This document shows, in pieces, positions 16,232 through 23,195 of a DNA stretch of 64,000 nt (position 1 is the first letter of the stretch; every line of letters begins with the position of its first letter). The notes under the pieces were generated by a model, which searched no databases, was not told where the DNA came from, and saw nothing but the letters and a program-made list of their open reading frames with translations. Source of the stretch: Mycolicibacterium austroafricanum (GTDB lineage: Bacteria > Actinomycetota > Actinomycetes > Mycobacteriales > Mycobacteriaceae); contig NZ_HG964457.1 of the NCBI RefSeq assembly GCF_000612725.1, positions 89,341 to 153,340 of the forward strand. Direction: 5' to 3'. The position numbers and the translations under genes are program-made.

Positions 16232-17329
16232 ATGACCGCCACCGAGGCAATCCTGGCTCTGGTCGACGACCGGGCCCTGAGCGCTGACATCGACCGGGTC
16301 GTCGCCGCGGCCGGCGTGCGGATCGTCCGCGCTACTGATCCCTCCAGTCATCGGGTGTGGACGGGTGCGTCGGCCGTTCTGCTGGACACCGCCGCCGCGC
16401 AGAGATGCGCCGCGCGTGGGTTACCGCGCCGCCCCCGCGTGCTCCTGATCAGTGGCGACGCGCCCGGACCCGACGAGTGGGAAGCCGCCGTCGCCGTTGG
16501 CGCGCAACAGGTCGTGACGTTGCCCAGCGGCGATCACGAACTGATGGCCGAGCTCGCCGACGCGACGGAAGCGGCCCGCCACACCGGCCTTCGCGGGCCG
16601 GTGGTGGCCGTGCTTGCCGGCAGGGGTGGAGGCGGCGCGTCCGTCTTCGCGACCGCGGTGGCGAAGGTGGCCACCGAGGCTCTGCTCATCGACGGGGATC
16701 CGTGGGGTGGTGGTCTCGATCTGGTGCTCGGCAGTGAGACGGAGCCGGGATTGCGGTGGCCCGATCTTTCGCTGGCAGGCGGGCGGGTGGGCTTTTCCGC
16801 GTTGCGCGACGCCCTGCCGACGCGGCACGGCGTGTACGTGCTTTCCGGTAGCCGCGCGTTGTCTGGGACACATTCCAGCAACGACATCGACGCCGCTGCG
16901 CTCGGTGCGGTGATCGACGCGGGGAGCCGCGGCGGTGTGACCGTGGTCTGTGACGTGGCCCGGCGCCCCACCCCCGCGTCCGAAACGGCCGTGGCCTCTG
17001 CGGATCTGGTGGTGCTGGTCACTCCGGCCGACGTGCGGTCGTGCGCTGCCGCCGCGGCCACCGCCCAGTGGGTGGCCGGGGGAAACCCGAACGCCGGTGT
17101 CGTCGTGCGCGGCCCCTCTCCCGGAGGTCTGCGATCGGTCGACGTCGCGCGGATCGTCGGTCTGCCGGTGCTCGCTTCGATGCGACCGCAACCCGGCATC
17201 GACACGCTTCTCGAGCGGGGAGGCCTTCGGGTGCGGCCGCATTCACCGCTGGCCAGGGCCGCGCGCGAGGTGTTGGCCGTGCTCAGTCAGAGTCCGCAAC
17301 TCGAAGCGGCCGCGGAGGCCGTGGCGTGA
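16232..17329 (+). CDS. ssd: septum-site-determining protein, MinD/CpaE-like ATPase homologue
   Basis: 365 residues, ATG at 16232. An N-terminal receiver-like region (about 1-115) is followed by a MinD/CpaE fold. The Walker A position reads GRGGGGAS: both lysines of KGGxGKS are missing, as expected for CpaE/TadZ-type localisation factors rather than true ATPases. LIDGDPWGGGLDLVLG and VVCDVARRP are the remaining family motifs. In M. tuberculosis Ssd (Rv3660c) overexpression causes filamentation. Here, as there, it opens the Tad pilus operon: its stop overlaps the tadA start by 4 bp, which points to a role in positioning the pilus machine. Confidence 0.9.
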   Translation: MTATEAILALVDDRALSADIDRVVAAAGVRIVRATDPSSHRVWTGASAVLLDTAAAQRCAARGLPRRPRVLLISGDAPGPDEWEAAVAVGAQQVVTLPSGDHELMAELADATEAARHTGLRGPVVAVLAGRGGGGASVFATAVAKVATEALLIDGDPWGGGLDLVLGSETEPGLRWPDLSLAGGRVGFSALRDALPTRHGVYVLSGSRALSGTHSSNDIDAAALGAVIDAGSRGGVTVVCDVARRPTPASETAVASADLVVLVTPADVRSCAAAAATAQWVAGGNPNAGVVVRGPSPGGLRSVDVARIVGLPVLASMRPQPGIDTLLERGGLRVRPHSPLARAAREVLAVLSQSPQLEAAAEAVA

Positions 17330-18504
17330 GCGCGCCGCTGATCGATCGGGTTCGGGAACGACTCGCGATGCAGTCCTCACCGCTGCGACCGAGCGTGGTG
17401 GCCGCCGCCATCCGGGCCGAGTCCGGCGGCGTGCTGGGAGACGCAGAAGTGCTGACCAACCTGCGCGAACTACAGACCGAGTTGATCGGAGCGGGCATTC
17501 TCGATCCGCTGTTGTCGGGCCCCGGCGTCACGGATGTGCTTGTCACGGCACCCGACGCGGTCTGGGTCGACGACGGCAACGGCTTGCGGCGGACCTCCGT
17601 GCGCTTCGCTGACGACGCCGCCGTCCGGCGCCTCGCGCAGCGCTTGGCGTTGACCGCGGGACGCCGCCTCGACGAGGCTCAACCGTGGGTCGACGGGAAT
17701 CTCAGCGGCTTCGGCGCCGGTCAGCCCGGCGGACCGCTCAGCGTCCGACTGCACGCCGTGCTGCCGCCGGTCGCCGCAGGCGGGACATGCCTGTCGCTGC
17801 GGGTGCTGCGGCCGGCCAACCAGGACCTCGACGCACTGATCGGCGCGGGCGCGATCGAGCCGGACGCCGCGGGCATCCTGCGCGACGTGATCTCCGCCCG
17901 GCTGGCCTTCGTCGTGTCCGGTGGGACGGGCGCCGGCAAGACCACCTTGCTGGCGGCGTTGCTCGCCGCGGTGCCCGAGGACGAGCGCATCGTCTGTGTG
18001 GAGGACGCCGCCGAACTCGCGCCGGATCATCCGCATCTGGTCAAGCTCGTCGCACGCTGCGCGAACGTCGAAGGCGCGGGCGAAGTGACCGTGCGTGACC
18101 TCGTCCGGCAGGCGCTGCGGATGCGACCCGACCGCATCGTGATCGGTGAGGTGCGCGGCGCCGAGGTGGTGGACCTGCTCACCGCGCTGAACACCGGTCA
18201 TGACGGTGGCGCGGGGACCGTGCATGCGAACAACCCCGCCGAGGTGCCGGCACGTTTCGAGGCGCTCGCCGCGCTCGGCGGCCTCGACCGTGCAGCGCTG
18301 CACAGCCAACTCGCGGCAGCGATCCAGGTGGTGTTGCACGTGGCGCGTGATCGCGCCGGACGGCGACGGCTCAGTGAGGTCGGACTGCTGCGGCGCAGCT
18401 CCGACGGGAGCGTGCGGGTGTCGACGTGCTGGCACTGCGAGAGCGGTTACGGTCCCGGCGCCGACGCCCTGCACGACCTGATGCGTGCCAGGGGCAGGCC
18501 GTGA
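17326..18504 (+). CDS. tadA: TadA/CpaF-type secretion ATPase
   Basis: 392 residues from the GTG overlapping the ssd stop. It is a type II/IV secretion ATPase: Walker A SGGTGAGKTTLLAALL, Asp box IVCVEDAAEL, Walker B RPDRIVIGEVRG and His box NTGHDGGAGTVHANNP are all present. It would power assembly of the Flp pilus in the inner membrane. Length agrees with Rv3659c-type proteins. The stop overlaps the start of the TadB-like gene by 4 bp. Confidence 0.93.
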   Translation: MSAPLIDRVRERLAMQSSPLRPSVVAAAIRAESGGVLGDAEVLTNLRELQTELIGAGILDPLLSGPGVTDVLVTAPDAVWVDDGNGLRRTSVRFADDAAVRRLAQRLALTAGRRLDEAQPWVDGNLSGFGAGQPGGPLSVRLHAVLPPVAAGGTCLSLRVLRPANQDLDALIGAGAIEPDAAGILRDVISARLAFVVSGGTGAGKTTLLAALLAAVPEDERIVCVEDAAELAPDHPHLVKLVARCANVEGAGEVTVRDLVRQALRMRPDRIVIGEVRGAEVVDLLTALNTGHDGGAGTVHANNPAEVPARFEALAALGGLDRAALHSQLAAAIQVVLHVARDRAGRRRLSEVGLLRRSSDGSVRVSTCWHCESGYGPGADALHDLMRARGRP

Positions 18505-19283
18505 CGGCCGCGGCGCTGGCGTTGGCCGCCGCGGTGCTGGTCGCTCCGGCCGGGTCACGGTGGCGGCGGGTGCTGTCGGCGCCGCCGAGCCGGCGGCTAC
18601 GCCTGCCAGTACCGGTGTGCGGGGCGCTTCTGTGTGCCGTCACGGCGCTGCTGTTGTCGCCCGCCGCCGTACTGGCCGCCGCGCTGCTGATGGCGACGCT
18701 TTCGGTGCGCAGCCGCGCCGCCAGGCGTCGACGGAACCGCGTCACCGAGGCGGCTGCCCTGCAGGGAGCGCTCGACGTGCTGATCGGTGAGCTCCGGGTC
18801 GGAGCCCACCCGGTCGCCGCGATGAACACCGCCGCCCAGGAATCGGACGCACGGATCGCCGGCGCGCTGGGTGCGGTCGCGGCCCGGGCGCTGCTGGGTG
18901 CAGACGTCGCCGCCGGCCTGCGTGCGCAGGGGCGCCGGTCCCTGTTGCCCGGACACTGGGACAGGCTGGCTGTCTGCTGGCATCTCGCCCAGGCGCAGGG
19001 GCTGGCGATCGCCACGCTGATGCTGGCGGCGCAGCGTGATATCGCCGAACGGGAGCGGTTCCGTGGCCGCGTGGAGGCCGGGCTGGCCGGGGCGCGCGCC
19101 ACCGCGGCGATACTGGCGGGCCTTCCGGTGCTGGGCGTGCTGCTCGGGCATGCGATCGGCGCGGAGCCGCTGAGTTTTCTGTTCTCCGGCGGGTTCGGTG
19201 GATGGCTGCTGGTGACCGGAACGGTGTTCGTCTGCTGCGGCTTGCTGTGGTCCGATCGAATCACCACGGGAGTCCTGACATGA
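18501..19283 (+). CDS. TadB-like inner-membrane platform protein (type II secretion F domain)
   Basis: 260 residues from the GTG at 18501. Two N-terminal transmembrane helices, a cytoplasmic GspF-type helical bundle (ELRVGAHPVAAMNTAAQES ... HWDRLAVCWHLAQAQG) and two C-terminal helices. It matches Rv3658c in position. Partner of the TadC-like protein and TadA in the pilus assembly platform. GTGA overlap with tadA; ATGA overlap with the next gene. Confidence 0.88.
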   Translation: MTAAALALAAAVLVAPAGSRWRRVLSAPPSRRLRLPVPVCGALLCAVTALLLSPAAVLAAALLMATLSVRSRAARRRRNRVTEAAALQGALDVLIGELRVGAHPVAAMNTAAQESDARIAGALGAVAARALLGADVAAGLRAQGRRSLLPGHWDRLAVCWHLAQAQGLAIATLMLAAQRDIAERERFRGRVEAGLAGARATAAILAGLPVLGVLLGHAIGAEPLSFLFSGGFGGWLLVTGTVFVCCGLLWSDRITTGVLT

Positions 19284-19855
19284 CCTGGGCGGCGATGCTT
19301 CTGGCCGCGGCGGCACTCGCGGTGCCGAATGTGTCGGCAACCCGGATACGGCGGCAGGACCTGCAGTCGGTGCGCGATACGCGCCGCCATCCGGTGACCG
19401 ACGACATCCTCGCGGTGGCTGCCAGTCTCGACGTGCTCGCGGCGTGTCTGCGATCCGGCATGCCGGTGGCGTCCGCGGCGGCCGCGGTGGCGGAGTCGGC
19501 GCCGGCGGGGCTGGCGATGCTGCTGCGCCGCGCCGCCGACCTTGTCGCGCTCGGCGCCGATCCCAACCGGGCGTGGGCGAATCCCGATGGGGCGACGGAC
19601 CGGTACGTGGACGCCTTCCTGCGGATGGCGCGCCGGTCCGCCTCGTCGGGGACCGCGTTGGCCCAGGGCGTCGAGGACCTGGCGGTCCAGTTGCGCGGCG
19701 AGGCGGTCGACGCGGCGAGCGCCCGGGCGGAGCGCGCCTCGGTGCTGATGGCCGCTCCGCTGGGCGTGTGTTATCTGCCCGCGTTTCTGTGTGTGGGCAT
19801 CGTCCCGGTTGTCGCCGGACTGGCCGGCGAGGTCCTGCAATCGGGATTGCTGTGA
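19280..19855 (+). CDS. TadC-like inner-membrane platform protein
   Basis: 191 residues from the ATG at 19280 that overlaps the preceding stop; the same length as Rv3657c. A GspF-type domain (LAACLRSGMPVASAAAAVAE ... VDAFLRMARRSASSGTALAQGVEDLA) is followed by a C-terminal transmembrane helix (VCYLPAFLCVGIVPVVAGLAG). It should form the membrane platform with the TadB-like protein. Twenty-one bases separate it from the pilin gene, the first real gap in the operon. Confidence 0.88.
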   Translation: MTWAAMLLAAAALAVPNVSATRIRRQDLQSVRDTRRHPVTDDILAVAASLDVLAACLRSGMPVASAAAAVAESAPAGLAMLLRRAADLVALGADPNRAWANPDGATDRYVDAFLRMARRSASSGTALAQGVEDLAVQLRGEAVDAASARAERASVLMAAPLGVCYLPAFLCVGIVPVVAGLAGEVLQSGLL

Positions 19856-19876
19856 CGACGAGTGAAGGAGAAGCAG

Positions 19877-20077
19877 ATGAGAGAACATCTTCGGGACATC
19901 CGGACCCGCTTGTTGGTCCTGGCGGTCGCCGACGACGGCATGTCGACGGTCGAGTACGCAATCGGAACGATCGCCGCCGCCGCCTTCGGCGCGATCCTGT
20001 ACACCGTCGTCACCGGCGACTCGATCGTCACCGCGCTGACCAACATCATCAGCCGGGCGCTGAACACCAACGTCTGA
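19877..20077 (+). CDS. Flp-type pilin subunit (DUF4244, Rv3656c type)
   Basis: 66 residues from the ATG at 19877, fixed by AAGGAG at 19865-19870; a GTG at 19862 is less likely. After a basic leader the processing region reads DDGMSTVEYAIGTIAAAAFG: the Flp signature with Glu at position +5 and Tyr at +6 after the presumed cleavage site, then a single hydrophobic helix. The prepilin peptidase is not in this window. This should be the pilus structural subunit. Confidence 0.9.
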   Translation: MREHLRDIRTRLLVLAVADDGMSTVEYAIGTIAAAAFGAILYTVVTGDSIVTALTNIISRALNTNV

Positions 20078-20403
20078 GTGGCGAGTCCGGAATCGCCACC
20101 GCGGAAGCGGCTTTCGCGATCGTGGCATTGGTGGCCGTCCTCGTCGTCTGCGTGGCCGGGCTCACGGCGGTGTCCATGCAGGTGCGCTGCATCGACGCCG
20201 CAAGGGAGGCCGCCCGGTTGGCGGCGCGCGGCGACGACGCCTCGGCCACCCGGGTGGCACGGCAGATCGCTCCGGCGCGGGCCGTCGTCGCAGTGCGGCG
20301 CGACGGCGACTTCGTCGTCGCCCGGGTCACGGCGGGATCGGCGGTGCTGCCGGGAATCGTCATCGCAGCCGAGGGGGTGTCCGCCGTCGAGCCGGTGGGC
20401 TGA
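20074..20403 (+). CDS. TadE-like minor pilin without a standard start codon
   Basis: The frame ending at 20403 encodes a clear TadE-type protein: SGESGIATAEAAFAIVALVA at its N terminus (pseudopilin Glu plus hydrophobic helix), then RCIDAAREAARLAARGD and a basic C-terminal region. No ATG, GTG or TTG precedes the signature; the only candidate is the CTG at 20074 overlapping the flp stop (CTGA), giving 109 residues. A GTG at 20078 is in the wrong frame. Either CTG is used, coupled to flp, or an indel has displaced the start. Its role would be assembly of the Flp pilus. Confidence 0.75.
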   Translation: MSGESGIATAEAAFAIVALVAVLVVCVAGLTAVSMQVRCIDAAREAARLAARGDDASATRVARQIAPARAVVAVRRDGDFVVARVTAGSAVLPGIVIAAEGVSAVEPVG

Positions 20404-20422
20404 CGAGCGTGGCTCGGCCACC

Positions 20423-20749
20423 GTGGCCGCGGCACTGATGGTGCTCAGCATGCTCGCGGTCACTTCCGGCGGGGCGATTCTCGGCGCGGCGGTGACGGCG
20501 CGGCACCGCGCGCAGGCGGCCGCCGACCTCGCGGCATTGAGCGCCGCTGCCGGGGTGCCGGCCGGGCACACGGCGGCCTGCGGACGCGCCGAGCACGTGG
20601 CCCACGCCATGGGAGCGAGGCTGACCGAATGCGCGATCGACCACCTCGACGTGGTGGTGCGTATCGAGGTCACGGTGGGCACCGGCGGCACCGGCCTCGG
20701 GCCTGCGTCGGCGCTCGCCCGCGCGGGCCCGGCGACCCCCGCTGGTTAG
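20423..20749 (+). CDS. Rv3654c-like TadE-family/helicase-secretion-type small protein, start uncertain
   Basis: The frame ending at 20749 carries DERGSATVAAALMVLSMLAV, an N-terminal signal-anchor typical of the last gene of mycobacterial Tad loci, then RHRAQAAADLAALSAAAG and two cysteines. The DERGSAT part lies upstream of the first standard start (GTG 20423; ATG 20438), so the annotated protein (108 aa) loses part of a conserved beginning. This is the second adjacent gene with this problem. Codon use and the hydrophobic helix support a real gene; M. tuberculosis Rv3654c is similarly short. Confidence 0.7.
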   Translation: MAAALMVLSMLAVTSGGAILGAAVTARHRAQAAADLAALSAAAGVPAGHTAACGRAEHVAHAMGARLTECAIDHLDVVVRIEVTVGTGGTGLGPASALARAGPATPAG

Positions 20750-20803
20750 CGCACCGCGGCGCTCCGCGCGACAATGACCGCGATAGACCTGCGCCCCGCA
20801 GCC

Positions 20804-20851
20804 CACCTGGTTTACGCCTGCGCAAGGCACCTGGTTTACGTCTGCGCAAGG
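20804..20851 (+). repeat. 24-bp direct tandem repeat before the kinase gene
   Basis: CACCTGGTTTACGCCTGCGC plus AAGG at 20804-20827 is repeated at 20828-20851 with one C-to-T change. The second copy ends at the AAGGAGGG ribosome-binding region of the kinase, so the duplication also duplicates an AAGG half of it. Confidence 0.85.
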
Positions 20852-20868
20852 AGGGATACGCCGCCTGT

Positions 20869-22089
20869 ATGACTGGCCGTGAGACTCTTGTCGGCCGCTA
20901 CGAGCTCCGGGGCCTGCTCGGCTGCGGAGGAATGGCTGAGGTCCGTGACGGCTGGGACATCCGGCTGGACAGGCCGGTGGCCGTCAAGCTCCTGCATCCC
21001 AACTTCAACGCCGACGCCGATGCCAGGGCCAGGTTCTGCGACGAGGCCCGCTCGGCGGCGGCGCTGTCGCACCCCAACATCGTCGCGGTCCACGACTTCG
21101 GGGAGCACGACGGCCGGCCCTTCATCGTGATGGAGCGGCTGCCCGGCCGAACGCTCGCCGACCTCATCGCCCAGGGACCGATGGCCCCGGCCCAGGTCAG
21201 GGCGATGCTCGACGACGTGCTGGCCGCGCTGGACGTCGCCCACACGGCCGGGGTGGTACACCGTGACATCAAGCCGGGCAATATCCTGCTGTCGGCCACC
21301 GGCGATCGCATGCAGGTCGCGGACTTCGGCATCGCCAAGAGCGGCGGCGCCGCCCACACGATGACCGGCCAGATCGTCGGCACCCTGTGCTACATGAGCC
21401 CGGAGCGGGTTTCCGGGGCGCCCGCGTCGGTGGCCGACGATCTCTATGCCGTCGGGGTCATGGGTTACGAGGCGCTGCTGGCGCGCCGGGCCTTCCCGCA
21501 GGAGAGTCCGGTGGCGCTGGTCCGGGCCATCGTTGACGCGCCGCCGCCCGCGTTGGCCGGGCTGACCGGCGGCGCCGACCCCGTGCTGGCCGCGGTCATC
21601 GACCGCGCCATGAGCCGCGACCCCCGCCGGCGTTTCGGCAGCGCCGCGCAGATGCGCGCCGCGCTCGCCGGCGACGTCACCGCCCTGTCCACCGCGGCGG
21701 AACCACGTCCGTTGACCAAGGTGCTCGCTGCGCCGCTGCCTCCGTCGGCGGCGTACCCCGCCCCGGCTCCGCGGCGGCCGGCGACGCGTGCGCGCCGGTA
21801 CGTGGTCGGTGCTGCGGCGGTGATGACGGCGTTCGTCATCTCCGCGCTGGCGTTGGCGATGGATCCGTTCTCCTCGTCTGCGCCGCGACCGGAACCCGTC
21901 AGCACCAGCACCTCGGCTCCGTCACCGACCACGCCACCGCCGCCGCCGATCACGACCCCGCCACCGAGCCCCGCGCCGGCGGTCACCGCGGCGACCCAGC
22001 AGCCCGAGCCGCAGCAGGGTCGGGACGACAAAGGGCCGCGCGGCAACGGCAGAGGCAACGGAAAAGGTAAAGGCGAAAAGAAGGACTGA
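20869..22089 (+). CDS. membrane Ser/Thr protein kinase (PknB family)
   Basis: 406 residues, ATG at 20869. Hanks-type kinase domain about 10-270: glycine loop LLGCGGMAEV, Lys40 in VAVKLL, catalytic loop HRDIKPGNILL, DFG in VADFGIAKS, and MSPERVSG for the APE motif. A juxtamembrane Pro/Arg-rich segment, one transmembrane helix (VVGAAAVMTAFVISALALAM) and a short extracellular tail follow; the tail is Thr/Pro-rich and ends in a Gly/Lys/Arg-rich stretch rather than PASTA repeats. It lies directly downstream of the Tad locus and has no counterpart there in M. tuberculosis as I recall. A link with pilus or envelope control is speculative. Confidence 0.92.
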   Translation: MTGRETLVGRYELRGLLGCGGMAEVRDGWDIRLDRPVAVKLLHPNFNADADARARFCDEARSAAALSHPNIVAVHDFGEHDGRPFIVMERLPGRTLADLIAQGPMAPAQVRAMLDDVLAALDVAHTAGVVHRDIKPGNILLSATGDRMQVADFGIAKSGGAAHTMTGQIVGTLCYMSPERVSGAPASVADDLYAVGVMGYEALLARRAFPQESPVALVRAIVDAPPPALAGLTGGADPVLAAVIDRAMSRDPRRRFGSAAQMRAALAGDVTALSTAAEPRPLTKVLAAPLPPSAAYPAPAPRRPATRARRYVVGAAAVMTAFVISALALAMDPFSSSAPRPEPVSTSTSAPSPTTPPPPPITTPPPSPAPAVTAATQQPEPQQGRDDKGPRGNGRGNGKGKGEKKD

Positions 22090-22100
22090 CTGCGCGAAGG

Positions 22101-23154
22101 CTAGGCCCGGCTCGCTTTGTCCTTGCGGGACAGTGCTTTCGGTCTTCGTCCCGTGCTCTCCGGCGCGCAGTCGAGGCCCGCGGCGGTGAGCTCGGCGGGC
22201 GTGGGCTTCCGCAGTGACGCGAGCCCGGCGTACACACCCTTGCCGAGTTTCACCCGGTTGACCGTCACATGCACCGGAGTCCAGCCACCGTTGTGCCCGA
22301 CCAGCCTCAGCACCCCACTGGCGACACCGGTCGCGAACTGATCGGCCATCGCCGACATCACGTGCATGTCCTGCGGGTGGATAGCCTGTTCGCTCTCCCT
22401 GTTGGCGTGCCGGTCGAGGAACGGCACCGGCTCGTCGAGCCACTTGAGCAACGTCCAGTTCCGTGGATCCACCAACGCCCGGTACACGCCGGGCTGGCGC
22501 AGGCCGTCGACGATCCGCTGGCCCAGCAGGTCGTGCTGGAGGCTCGCGCCCTCGCGGACGCTGCGCCAGTTCATGGCGCGGCAGATCAACCGTTCGCCGC
22601 CGTCCTCCAACGCCTCCGGCAGTGACCGGGCCACGAACCCGACCGTGATGGGCTGGCCGCGGTAGTCCGTGACGTCCCAGGTGTTGCACAGCGTCACGCC
22701 CGCCTCGGGCTTGATCACCATGCTGAGCACCTCGGCCTCGTTCGGGTTCAGATCGCGGCGCGGCAGATCATCGGCGAAGGCGCGCCCGTGTGTGGACTGG
22801 TTCGCCGGATCCCATCCACCCACCCGCAGCGACTCGGTGGTGTCGGTGGCCGTTCCCGCCGTGAGGTCCCACAACAGCGGGCCCACCAGCGCCGACCCAG
22901 ACCTGGACGCCGTGAATCCGGCCGTCGGACATCTGCACCACCTCGGTGCGGATCACCCGGTCGTTCTTCGGGGTGATGCTGCTCAGGCCGCCGCCACCGC
23001 GGACCGTCTCGCCGATCGCGGTCTGGATGGCCATCAGGTGCGGACTGCGGCGCAGGTAGGTCGCCACGGGGACGAGGTTCTTGGTGTAAGCGCCATGTGC
23101 GACCACGACGGGCTCGGTGCCCAGTGTTTCCACGAGCAACCAGTCGTGGGTCAT
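22101..23154 (-). pseudogene. Rv3651-type sensor-domain protein, broken by one frameshift
   Basis: Two minus-strand frames together give a full-length (about 350 aa) homologue of Rv3651, a protein with three tandem sensor-like (PAS/GAF) domains. The first part (ATG 23154, MTHDWLLVETLG ... RIHGVQVWVG) runs to about 22895; the second continues in another frame with VGPLLWDLTAGTATD ... to the stop at 22101. The break falls in GGCGCTGGTGGGCCCGCTG near 22886-22897. Codon use is normal on both sides. A recent mutation or a sequencing indel in the G-rich tract are equally possible. The function of Rv3651 is not established. Confidence 0.82.
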
Positions 23155-23195
23155 GCCGGTGATCCTACCGAGGCGCCTGTCGCCGTCCGGCGGGT

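Noticed and set aside
15688..16290. Protein-coding genes in the HAD-ssd interval
   Set aside because: The open frames cross the 6C RNA and its promoter and have no coding character.
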